NCBI GenBank assembly: GCA_001767035.1
Contig: MEKR01000150.1
Span: 1-33,251, forward strand
Direction: 5' to 3'
DNA from: Acidobacteria bacterium RIFCSPLOWO2_02_FULL_61_28
Lineage (GTDB): Bacteria; Acidobacteriota; Terriglobia; 2-12-FULL-54-10
Length of the DNA: 33,251 bases
The notes under the pieces are model-generated. The model saw only the letters and a list, made by a program, of their open reading frames with translations, had not been told where the DNA came from and made no database searches. Below, piece by piece: positions 14,910 through 21,501 of the stretch. The position numbers and the translations under genes are program-made. How positions within the stretch are numbered: position 1 is the first letter of the stretch; the number at the start of each line of letters is the position of its first letter.

Positions 14910-14939
14910 TGGTTGTTAACACGTAGATGTTAACACCTA
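14910..14939. promoter_or_regulatory. Operators O2 and O3 of the divergent control region
   Basis: Two further 16-base sites resemble O1: 14910-14925 (TGGTTGTTAACACGTA) and 14924-14939 (TAGATGTTAACACCTA). Each has a perfect TGTTAACA core. Their centres lie 14 bases apart, and O1 lies 28 bases from O2, which is twice that spacing. O3 fits the O1 consensus TAGGTGTnnACACCTA with one mismatch; O2 is weaker. A leftward promoter for the repressor probably lies here (TATATA at 14901-14896 on the minus strand), so the layout recalls the lambda or Mu early control regions. Confidence 0.72.
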
Positions 14940-15033
14940 GAAAAGCAGTCGTCAAGCAATTTATGGTTTACACAAAACGCAACCTCGGCAAACCGGGAGT
15001 TCTCAGAAGATGGACGGCAAAGGAGGAGGGGCG

Positions 15034-15780
15034 ATGAGCAACGCAGAGCGGAGCGGACGCGGGCGATCCGGGAAACAGTCTTCGACGGAGCCGCGCAGTT
15101 GGGAAGAGGTCAATCAGCGTCTGGCGTACCTGGGCGAGGCCGAGCGGCAAATCCGGGCGCTGCGGGACCAGTTCGAGCAGAAGGTGGCGGTGCTGAAGCA
15201 GCAGTGGCTCGAAGCCAGCCAGCCGGTGGAAGAAGAGCGCGAGCAGTTGCAGGGGCAAATCGAGCGGTTTTATTGGGGGCATCGCGCGGAGCTTCTGGCC
15301 GAAGGCCGCAAGTCGGTGGAGCTGGCGTTCGGACGGCTGGGTTCGCGGCTCTCGCGCAGCGTGGTGGTCGAAGACGTTGCGGCCGCGCAACAGTGGCTCG
15401 AAGCCCACGGCTTGGGGCGCTTCCTGCGCACGCGCACGGAACTCGACCGCGAAGCCATTCGTTCGACGTTGCTGGCGCCGAACGGGGCCGGGGAGTCCGT
15501 GTCCCACTCCTTGTTGAGCTGCCCGGCGATCCGGCTCCAGGAGGCCGAGCAGTTCTGGTATGAGATCACCCGGCCTGCCCTCCGAAGCCTTGGCTCAGGA
15601 GGGCCTGCGGCCGCAAGCCTTCGGACCAGGCGCCGCGACGGATCCCGAGCCCCTGCAAGAGCGGGAAGGGAAGTGGGAGCATCTAATTCAAGTGGAGGAC
15701 GTGCTCGGGAACTCGTCCGAAGCCACGTCGTCCCCGCAGCCGCAGCGAGTGGAGGAAGCCATGATCGCGCCGTTCAATAA
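15034..15780 (+). CDS. gam: Phage Mu Gam-like DNA-end-binding protein
   Basis: Gam of phage Mu binds double-stranded DNA ends and protects them from host nucleases; it is related to Ku. The first about 180 residues of this 248-residue frame match the family: a long coiled coil (RLAYLGEAERQIRALRDQFEQKVAVLKQQW), RHRAEL-like transition WGHRAELLAEGRKSVELAFGRLGSR, and the hallmark WLEAHGLGRFLRTRTELDREAI near residues 119-140, then EAEQFWYEI. After about residue 180 (near 15570) the frame becomes basic and low in complexity, and the +1 frame looks more like coding. So the real protein may end there, or a frameshift has occurred. The ATG at 15034 has AGGAGGAGGG upstream. It is the first gene under the repressor-controlled promoter. 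No transposase is nearby. Confidence 0.78.
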   Translation: MSNAERSGRGRSGKQSSTEPRSWEEVNQRLAYLGEAERQIRALRDQFEQKVAVLKQQWLEASQPVEEEREQLQGQIERFYWGHRAELLAEGRKSVELAFGRLGSRLSRSVVVEDVAAAQQWLEAHGLGRFLRTRTELDREAIRSTLLAPNGAGESVSHSLLSCPAIRLQEAEQFWYEITRPALRSLGSGGPAAASLRTRRRDGSRAPARAGREVGASNSSGGRARELVRSHVVPAAAASGGSHDRAVQ

Positions 15781-16429
15781 CGCGTGGAGGAACCGGTGGA
15801 TCAGTCCCCGGCAGGTGAAAATACTGCATACGCTTTGGAGCGCAAAGTTGCGGCGCGCCGGCCGCCGACCTCGCCCGGAGCGGGCGCGCGAAGAGCGCCT
15901 GGGGCACATCGCCGAAATCGTCGGACACGCGGTAGCGAGTTCCCGCGAGTTGAACTGGCGGGAAGCGAACCGCGTCATTCACCGGCTGCTCGAGGAGGTC
16001 CGCGTCGAGAGTCTTTCCCCGAGCGGCGGGGCTGCCGTGGGGGGACAAGCGGAAGCCGGACATGGCCGCGCACTTTCGGCAGAACCCGCCGGCCTGCCGT
16101 TTGAAGGCTCCGGGCCGAAGGACAGCCCGAGCGACGCGCAGCTCTGGAAAATCCGCCAGATTGAGCAGTACCTCGGTTGGGGTCGTCCCGCCCAGCGGGA
16201 TGAACGAAGGCTGGGCGGGTTCTTGCAAAAGAAGTTCCATGTGGATCAGCCCGAAGATTTGACTGCGGACTCAGCATCCAGCGCCATCGAGGCGCTTTGC
16301 GCCGTGGGCGCCCGGCAGCGCATCAAAGCGCGCAAAGGGAAGGCCTATGCCGTGAAACGCGCGGAACTCACGCGGGAGGTCGCACGGCTCAAGCACGAAC
16401 TCCAGGAATGGAGGCCGGCGGAATCATGA
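15761..16429 (+). CDS. GemA/gp16-like phage regulatory protein (DUF1018-like)
   Basis: The C-terminal half of this 222-residue protein (AQLWKIRQIEQYLGW...RRLGGFLQKKFHVDQPEDLTADSASSAIEAL) resembles the phage Mu gp16/GemA family, which occurs beside gam in Mu-like phages and whose role is unclear. The N-terminal part (ISPRQVKILHTLWSAKL, then ERLGHIAEIVGHAVASSRELNWREANRVIHRLLEEV) has the same pattern of Q-K-I/L-L, a helix and an A-x-x-x-I-x-x-L helix, so it looks like a second, diverged module. The last 40 residues are a basic coiled helix. GGAGGAAG precedes the ATG at 15761. The frame stays open upstream to 15560 over gam's tail. It overlaps the next gene by ATGA. Homology is judged by eye. Confidence 0.62.
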   Translation: MIAPFNNAWRNRWISPRQVKILHTLWSAKLRRAGRRPRPERAREERLGHIAEIVGHAVASSRELNWREANRVIHRLLEEVRVESLSPSGGAAVGGQAEAGHGRALSAEPAGLPFEGSGPKDSPSDAQLWKIRQIEQYLGWGRPAQRDERRLGGFLQKKFHVDQPEDLTADSASSAIEALCAVGARQRIKARKGKAYAVKRAELTREVARLKHELQEWRPAES

Positions 16430-16869
16430 CCACACGGAATTCGAAGGCACGCCGGCGGTTGCCGCCTCCCTCCAAGAAAAAGCCCGCCCGAGCCGTCAAA
16501 CGCTTGCCGCCGCCAAGCACTCGTGGAAAACAGGAACAACCCTCTTCGAATGTCCTGCTGGTATCGCCGCCGACCGAGGCCCCCAATTCTCTGCGGGAAT
16601 TACAGCACCAGCCGGATGCATCGCCCACGGGCAGTCCAGTCTCGACACCAAAATCCTTCGATTGTGAGAAGGACAGAACGATGACCGTGAAAGAGGCGGC
16701 GTACCGCCTCAGGAAAACCGACGATACGGTGCTCCGCTGGCTCCGCGATGGTCGGCTGCGCGGGTGGCAACCCGGCGGCAAGTGCTGCGCCGTCCTGGTT
16801 TGTGAAGCGTCCGTGAGGGAAGCGTTGGAATGTCAGGCGGGCAGCGACGGCAAATTCGGTGCCGCATAA
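16426..16869 (+). CDS. Excisionase-type helix-turn-helix protein
   Basis: The 147-residue protein has a basic, Pro-rich N-terminal half with runs such as RRRLPPPSKKKPARAVKRLPPPS and an excisionase/MerR-type winged helix-turn-helix at about residues 86-135: MTVKEAAYRLRKTDDTVLRWLRDGRLRGWQPGGKCCAVLV. Such domains bind DNA in phage excisionases and in small regulators. Its ATG overlaps the stop of the preceding gene (ATGA), which shows it is part of the gam operon. A shorter product from ATG 16681, preceded by AGAAGGA, is possible and would be the bare HTH domain. It could be the operon's cro/ner-like second regulator or an excision factor. The partner integrase is not in the window. Confidence 0.7.
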   Translation: MTTRNSKARRRLPPPSKKKPARAVKRLPPPSTRGKQEQPSSNVLLVSPPTEAPNSLRELQHQPDASPTGSPVSTPKSFDCEKDRTMTVKEAAYRLRKTDDTVLRWLRDGRLRGWQPGGKCCAVLVCEASVREALECQAGSDGKFGAA

Positions 16870-16917
16870 CCACGGAATCTCACTGTTGCATGCCGGGTGT
16901 GCTTCTTCCCGAGAGTC

Positions 16918-17247
16918 TCATATCTTCGAGGCCCCGACGCACTCGGCGATCCAGTTCAAGTAATTCGGCGAGCCGTCTATGATCGGCAGGGCGATGATCT
17001 CCGGGACCGAATAGCTGTGGAGTTTTTCGATCTCGGTCTGAAGGGTGGGCAGCAGCTCGCGGCTCGATTTCAAGAGCATCAGGCATTCTTTCTCGTCGGC
17101 GATTTTTCCCTTCCAATGGTAGAGCGAGCGGACCTGCGGGATCAGGTTCGCGCAGGCGATCAGGCGCTTGTCGAGCAGGTGTCGGGCGATCCGCGCGCAC
17201 TCGCGGGCATTGCTGGCGGTGACGAGGACTACAATTTTGTCGGTCAT
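16918..17247 (-). CDS. cutA: CutA-family divalent-cation tolerance protein
   Basis: CutA1 proteins are small trimers with a ferredoxin-like fold, linked to copper tolerance in Escherichia coli though their true role is unclear. The 109-residue protein shows the family pattern: VVLVTASNARECARIARHLLDKRLIACANLIPQVRSLYHWKGKI, then ECLMLLKSS, LHSYSVPEIIALPI and GSPNYLNWI. Length is normal. The ATG at 17247 is preceded by AGAGGCG within a 12-base tandem repeat. It is convergent with the gam operon and has no obvious partners. Confidence 0.93.
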   Translation of the reverse strand: MTDKIVVLVTASNARECARIARHLLDKRLIACANLIPQVRSLYHWKGKIADEKECLMLLKSSRELLPTLQTEIEKLHSYSVPEIIALPIIDGSPNYLNWIAECVGASKI

Positions 17248-17250
17248 TGA

Positions 17251-17280
17251 TTTCGCCTCTGGTTTCGCCTCTGGTTTCGA
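17251..17280 (-). repeat. 12-base tandem repeat carrying the cutA ribosome site
   Basis: TTTCGCCTCTGG occurs twice in direct tandem (17251-17262 and 17263-17274), followed by a partial third unit. On the minus strand each unit contains AGAGGCG, a possible Shine-Dalgarno sequence; the nearer one is correctly spaced for the cutA ATG. The number of copies could vary and alter the leader. Confidence 0.7.
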
Positions 17281-17290
17281 TCTCCGATAC

Positions 17291-17825
17291 TAAGCCATTT
17301 TCACAGTTCCATATAGTGATGTTCCGTCAGGGCATGGCTTCACCTGAATGATTCATAAGGGTTTCGCAAAACAAGCTGGTCCAAGCGTTGCCAAGCAGCT
17401 TCTGCTGCCGTTCCCCTTTTCTCTAGCCCCGGCCTTCAGGCCGGGGTAAGCGGAGCAATTTATTTTACAGGCTGCTTTAGCAGCCTTTCGGTTTTCGGCT
17501 TTAGCCCTGGTTAAACCCTCTGGGTAAACCCGGCCTTGGGAAGCCCGCTGAAGCGGGCTCCGCGCATTTCGTAACGCTACACCACCCAGCACTAAAGTGC
17601 TGGGCTAGAGAAAAAAAGCCTTCGTTTATGAATGATCCAGGTTCAGCCATGCCGTAAATCGTGGTTCTCGAACGCGGCTTCAGCCGCTGAGGTTTGTCTT
17701 GCAAAGCTCACGGAAAGACTCACCTCAGGCGCTAAAGCGCTCCGTAGCCGAATTCGGTCGGCACGACTAAAGTCGTGCCCTGACGGTTAGACATGTCGGT
17801 CTACACCATTTGTGAAACCGCTCTA
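17291..17825. repeat. Family A palindromic element, copy 2, split by a family B element
   Basis: The ends are TAAGCCATTTTCACAGTTCC on the left and TTTGTGAAACCGCTCTA on the right. The core runs from GTCAGGG (17326) to CCCTGAC (17784). Its first hairpin, which should read ATGGCTTCAGCCAT, is interrupted after ATGGCTTCA by the family B element and resumes as TTCAGCCAT. The remaining hairpins (CGGCTTCAGCCG and CACGACTAAAGTCGTG) are intact. Together with the insert it fills the gap between cutA and the phosphohexomutase gene, where I see no gene. Confidence 0.85.
17343..17641. mobile_element. Family B MITE-like element, copy 1 (299 bp)
   Basis: The inverted ends CCTGAATGATTCATAA (17343-17358) and TTATGAATGATCCAGG (17626-17641) pair at 14 of 16 positions. 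Inside are CTCTAGCCCCGG...GGGCTAGAG, an inner inverted pair, and hairpins GGCTGCTTTAGCAGCC, GCCCGCTGAAGCGGGC and CCAGCACTAAAGTGCTGG. It encodes no protein. The bases TTCA flank it on both sides (17339-17342 and 17642-17645) as a target duplication inside family A copy 2. Confidence 0.85.
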
Positions 17826-17902
17826 AAATAACGGCCTGCGGGTGTATATTCTACGACAAGGCGGCCGCCGATGAGCCGCCTGGATTCTTCCAGAGGAGCG
17901 CG

Positions 17903-19318
17903 ATGAGTTCCCCCATTCATTTCGGCACCTCCGGCTGGCGCGCCGTGATCGCCGAGGAGTTCACCATGGCGAATGTGCGGCGAGCCGTCGGCGGCATCGC
18001 CCGCCACATTGTTTCTACGGCGACGGATGCCCCCTCGTTAATTGTGGGCTACGATCCGCGGTTTCTGTCGGAGAAATTTGCCGCGCTCGCCGCCGAGATC
18101 GCCGCCCAGCACGGCATTCACTGCTATCTCTCGCCGGAAGCCGTCCCGACGCCCACGATAGCCTTCGCGATCCGGCAGCGCAAGACCGATGGCGGGATCA
18201 ACTTCACCGCGTCGCACAATCCGGCGGAATATAACGGCATCAAGTTTTCCATGGCCAACGGCGCGCCGGCGTTGCCCGAGGTGACGCGAAAAATTGAAGC
18301 CGAAATCGCCAACCCTTCTCCCGTCGCCCTGCCGGCGTCGCCCGCCCCCATCGAGCGCGCGGATTTCCGCCCCGCCTATCTCGAGGACCTGGCGCAGAAA
18401 GTAAATCTGGAGGTGATCCGCTCCGCCGGCCTGCGCCTGGTCTACGATCCGCTCTATGGGGCCGGCCGCGGCTATTTGGACGGGCTGCTGGCTCAGGCGG
18501 GCGTCCCGGCCGTTTCGCTGCATGGACGGCGCGACGTGCTCTTTGGCGGCCATCCGCCAGACCCCGCCGACGAGCATCTGGGTGAGCTGCGACAGGCGAT
18601 GGCGGAGACCGGCGCGCATCTGGGCCTGGCTACCGACGGGGACGCCGACCGCTTTGGCATTCTCGACGAAGGGGGCGCGTTCATTTCTCCCAACCACATC
18701 CTGGCCCTCGTGCTGGATTATCTGATCGAATCACGCCCGTGGGCCGCCGGCGGAACATGGCAGGGCGGGACCGCCAAGAGCGTCGCGACGACCCACCTGC
18801 TCAACGCGGTGGCCGCGTACCATCACATCCCGCTCTATGAAACCCCGGTGGGCTTCAAGTACATCGGGGAACTGATCGAGCAGGATAAGATCATCCTCGG
18901 CGGCGAGGAGAGCGCCGGCATGACCATCCGGCGCCACGTCCCCGAGAAAGACGGAATCCTGGCTTGCCTGCTCACCGCCGAGATGGTCGCGAGCCGCCGC
19001 ATGTCGCTTGCGCAACAACTCGAGGAACTCTTCCGCAAGGTCGGCAGCTACTATCCCGGACGCTGGAATGTACCATTGACGGAACCCGTGAAAAAGCAGT
19101 TCATCGAACGGAGCCGTCAAGAGTATAGTTCCTTTGAGGGACGGCGCGTGGCAAAGACGGACCGCACGGACGGCCTGAAGCTGGTCCTCGAAGACGGCTC
19201 CTGGGTCCTGTTTCGGCTCTCCGGCACCGAGCCGGTTTGCCGCCTCTATTGCGAAGCGCCCACCCAGAAAGGGTTGGAGGAGCTGGCCGCCGCGGCGCGC
19301 CGGTTTTTATTCGGATGA
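17903..19318 (+). CDS. Phosphoglucomutase/phosphomannomutase family protein
   Basis: Alpha-D-phosphohexomutases move phosphate between C1 and C6 of glucose, mannose or glucosamine through a phosphoserine, in the cytosol. The 471-residue protein carries all four signature loops: TASHNPAEYNGIK with the phosphoserine (about residue 102), the metal loop TDGDADRFG (about 245-253), the sugar loop GGEESAG (about 333-339) and the phosphate loop RLSGTEP (about 438-444). Specificity between glucose and mannose cannot be settled by eye. AGAGGAG precedes the ATG. The stop overlaps the next gene's start by ATGA, so the two genes form an operon linking sugar activation and a division protein. Confidence 0.92.
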   Translation: MSSPIHFGTSGWRAVIAEEFTMANVRRAVGGIARHIVSTATDAPSLIVGYDPRFLSEKFAALAAEIAAQHGIHCYLSPEAVPTPTIAFAIRQRKTDGGINFTASHNPAEYNGIKFSMANGAPALPEVTRKIEAEIANPSPVALPASPAPIERADFRPAYLEDLAQKVNLEVIRSAGLRLVYDPLYGAGRGYLDGLLAQAGVPAVSLHGRRDVLFGGHPPDPADEHLGELRQAMAETGAHLGLATDGDADRFGILDEGGAFISPNHILALVLDYLIESRPWAAGGTWQGGTAKSVATTHLLNAVAAYHHIPLYETPVGFKYIGELIEQDKIILGGEESAGMTIRRHVPEKDGILACLLTAEMVASRRMSLAQQLEELFRKVGSYYPGRWNVPLTEPVKKQFIERSRQEYSSFEGRRVAKTDRTDGLKLVLEDGSWVLFRLSGTEPVCRLYCEAPTQKGLEELAAAARRFLFG

Positions 19319-19671
19319 TCCGGATTTTTCTCGAAGTCGCTAGGGAGCAAGGCCTGAAGCGCGTTTCGATCCTGGCGGGCTGCGCGGTGGCGCTGCTGTC
19401 GCTGGTCGCCCTCGGGGTCGTGGGGGAGAACGGGTATCTGGATCGGCGGGCGCGCCGCCGGCAGATTCAGGCTCTAACCGCCGAAATCGAAAATACCAAA
19501 CTGGAAAACCAGCAATTGAGCCGCATGGTCCGGGACCTGCGCAGCGATCCGCAGGCGATCGAGAAGCTCGCGCGCGAGCGGCTCCGCCTGGGACGACCGG
19601 GCGAAGTCATCATCACGCTGCCGCCCGGCCAGCCGCAGCCGGCGCCTCCCATTTCCACTCTGCCCAACTAG
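19315..19671 (+). CDS. FtsB/DivIC-like septum formation initiator
   Basis: FtsB/DivIC proteins are small bitopic membrane proteins of the division complex. The 118-residue product has a short cytosolic N-terminus, one membrane segment (VSILAGCAVALLSLVALGVVG, about 17-37), a periplasmic coiled coil (RRQIQALTAEIENTKLENQQLSRMVRDLR) and the family's end DPQAIEKLARERLRLGRPGEVII. A Pro-rich tail follows. It starts inside the stop codon of the phosphohexomutase gene (ATGA). The TAG stop at 19669-19671 is at the same time the first bases of a family A repeat. Confidence 0.85.
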   Translation: MIRIFLEVAREQGLKRVSILAGCAVALLSLVALGVVGENGYLDRRARRRQIQALTAEIENTKLENQQLSRMVRDLRSDPQAIEKLARERLRLGRPGEVIITLPPGQPQPAPPISTLPN

Positions 19672-19875
19672 ATTCCTTTTCACAGTTGCCATATAGCGAT
19701 GTTCCGTCAGGGCATGGCTTCAGCCATGCCGAAAAGTCTGGCCGTCCGGTCGGCTTTAGCCGCTGAGGGTCAGTCCTCAGGGGCTGAAGCCCCTCTCCTC
19801 TTGGGTCGCTCGTTCCGGCACGACTAAAGTCGTGCCCTGACGAAAGCACTCTACAGCAACACCAATAATGGTCTA
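19669..19875. repeat. Family A palindromic element, copy 3, flush with two stop codons
   Basis: This 207-bp copy begins TAGATTCCTTTTCACAGTTG and ends ACACCAATAATGGTCTA. The first TAG is the stop of the FtsB-like gene on the plus strand; the last CTA is, on the minus strand, the TAG stop of the formimidoyltransferase gene. The core (19706-19841) is GTCAGGG...CCCTGAC with hairpins ATGGCTTCAGCCAT, CGGCTTTAGCCG, the CTGAGG/CCTCAG pair, GGGCTGAAGCCC and CACGACTAAAGTCGTG. It is the cleanest copy and serves as the reference. It could act as a two-way transcription terminator. Confidence 0.88.
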
Positions 19876-20832
19876 GATTCCTTGCTCCGCGCGACGGGCG
19901 AGGATCGCCGCGAGCCGGTTCTCCAGTATTCTCTGCGGACCAAAACGAGCAAGCTTCAATTCTTCAAGGCGAACCCGTGCCAGAGCCTTCTGCGGCACTA
20001 ATCCGACAATCTCACTACTGTGGGTCGTGATTCCGAGCCGCGACGCTTCCTGTTTCACGGCGCGGTAGGCTTGGGTCAGAGACGTTTGCTCGAAGTCGGT
20101 CAGGTTCATGGAAACCTGTGCCTGCCCGGAGCGGCCACCCACGCTTCGGGATTCGAGCAGCACCCCCATTGCTTTGACGCCCGGTAACCCGCCGCCCGAA
20201 GCGCGAACGGCGCGGGCAATTTGCTCTGCCGCCGCGCGGTCCCCGCTTTCCAGATTGACGTTGAAGGCGATGAGAAACTGCCGCGCCCCGACCATGGTTG
20301 CTCCGGCCGTTGGGTGCAGCCGGGCTTCTCCGATGTCGGGCTTGCGCGAAGGGTCTTCCAGCACCAACTCTTTCAGGCGCTCGTAACCGACGAGGCGCAC
20401 GTTCTCCAGGCGGACGCGCTCGGGGCGGAGCGCTGCCGCGCCGTAGAAATAAACCGGAATCTGAAAGCGCCGCCAAATTTCCTCTCCGGTCTTGTGCGCG
20501 ATCTCGGCGCACTCCGCCAGCGTAACGCCCTGCACGGGAACAAAGGGAACCACGTCGGCGGCGCCGATGCGGGGATGTTCGCCGCGGTGGCGGTTCATGT
20601 CAATCCGCTCGGCGGCCTGGCCCACAGCCCGCACGGCGGCTTCTCCCGCCGTTTCTCTGCTGCCGACAAAGGTGATCACCGAACGGTTGTGATCGGGGTC
20701 CATGTGGATGTCGAGGACCAATGCGTCCGAGACCGTTTCCACGGCCTCCGCGATCTGCTCGACGGTTTCCCGGTTGCGGCCTTCGCTGAAGTTCGCAACG
20801 CACTCCACAATTGTCTGCATGGTCGTCTGCAC
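19873..20832 (-). CDS. ftcD: Glutamate formimidoyltransferase
   Basis: This enzyme transfers the formimino group from N-formimino-glutamate to tetrahydrofolate in histidine breakdown. The 319-residue protein starts VECVANFSEGRNRETVEQIAEAV and has LDIHMDPDHNRSVITFVG, RHRGEHPRIGAADVVPFVP, AEIAHKTGEEIWRRFQIPVYFYG and LTDFEQTSLTQAYRAVK, all characteristic. It lacks the C-terminal cyclodeaminase domain of the animal enzyme, as is usual in bacteria. A GTG at 20832 is preceded by AAAGGA at good distance; the ATG at 20820 is an alternative. No other histidine-utilisation gene lies nearby. Its TAG stop is the outer end of family A copy 3. Confidence 0.93.
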   Translation of the reverse strand: MQTTMQTIVECVANFSEGRNRETVEQIAEAVETVSDALVLDIHMDPDHNRSVITFVGSRETAGEAAVRAVGQAAERIDMNRHRGEHPRIGAADVVPFVPVQGVTLAECAEIAHKTGEEIWRRFQIPVYFYGAAALRPERVRLENVRLVGYERLKELVLEDPSRKPDIGEARLHPTAGATMVGARQFLIAFNVNLESGDRAAAEQIARAVRASGGGLPGVKAMGVLLESRSVGGRSGQAQVSMNLTDFEQTSLTQAYRAVKQEASRLGITTHSSEIVGLVPQKALARVRLEELKLARFGPQRILENRLAAILARRAEQGI

Positions 20833-20929
20833 GCGAAGGCGTCCTTTCTCATTGGGAACAAACTATTATGAGGGCAGGGTGGAAATCGGCGCGGGGAAAT
20901 CGAGCGGGAGGGGTGGCCGTGACGTCTGG

Positions 20930-20968
20930 AAAGAGAAAGGGCTTGGAGAAAGTAATACCCCCAAGCCC
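20930..20968 (-). terminator. Intrinsic terminator after the small secreted protein gene
   Basis: On the minus strand GGGCTTGG (20968-20961) pairs perfectly with CCAAGCCC (20946-20939) across a 14-base loop and is followed by TTTCTCTTT. It lies about 80 bases after the stop of the gene at 21047-21373 and before ftcD, so it separates the two transcripts. The T-tract is interrupted, so strength is uncertain. Confidence 0.6.
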
Positions 20969-21046
20969 CAATATTACTCGGTGCCAGCCTGCTTCCGACG
21001 GAGGCGCGAACCCCTATCGTTCTGTCCGGGAGCAATTCCAGAAGGC

Positions 21047-21373
21047 TTAGCCGGCCTTGGCAACCGAGGTCACAGTGATCTTCAGGCCATCCACTGCGCC
21101 CGTCACCTTGGCTTTTTCAGCCGCCAGGTCTGCAAGCCCTTCGGTCTTCCCTTCCAGCTTATAGACCTTGTCGCCGACCACCAGGGCATAGCCGCCGGTT
21201 CTGGCGCAGCCATTGGTGCACCGCTTGGCGTCCGCCATCTTGTGGGTCATGCCACAACTGGCGTCGGTGACGACGCCTTCCAGGGTCTGGTCCGCGGCAG
21301 TCGCCAGAATCGTGCCGGCTGCCATCGCCACGCCCAGTGCTATAACCGATCCAAACAGCTTCAAACGCAACAT
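21047..21373 (-). CDS. Small secreted Cys-containing protein of unknown function
   Basis: The 108-residue protein has a signal peptide (LFGSVIALGVAMAAGTILATAA) and a short domain that starts LEGVVTDASCGMTHKM, continues KRCTNGCARTGGYALVVGDKVYKLEGK and ends VTGAVDGLKITVTSV. Small exported proteins with this SCG...CTxxCxxxGxxYALV pattern recur in Acidobacteria and related soil bacteria, but I know of no assigned function; the three cysteines and nearby His could bind a metal or form a disulfide. GAGGAGAGG precedes the ATG at 21373. An intrinsic terminator follows. It may share the fold of the protein at 2568-2912. Confidence 0.75.
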   Translation of the reverse strand: MLRLKLFGSVIALGVAMAAGTILATAADQTLEGVVTDASCGMTHKMADAKRCTNGCARTGGYALVVGDKVYKLEGKTEGLADLAAEKAKVTGAVDGLKITVTSVAKAG

Positions 21374-21501
21374 TAGCCTCTCCTCAATTCATTCCCGCCT
21401 GGGGGAAAAATAATGTAACCATTGTATATCAAAAAGCCGCCAACACCCACTGGAATTTTCGCGGTGCTTTCCGGGGATGAGGAGAAGTGGCGAGAAACGG
21501 C

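Noticed and set aside
15010-15033. An upstream ATG at 15010 as the start of the Gam-like protein
   Set aside because: AGGAGGAGGG lies between it and the ATG at 15034 at ideal distance for the latter, and the extra eight residues would be encoded by the ribosome site.
17291-17825. Regularly recurring short palindromes considered as a CRISPR array
   Set aside because: The units are different hairpins, not identical repeats with unique spacers of constant length, and no cas gene is nearby.
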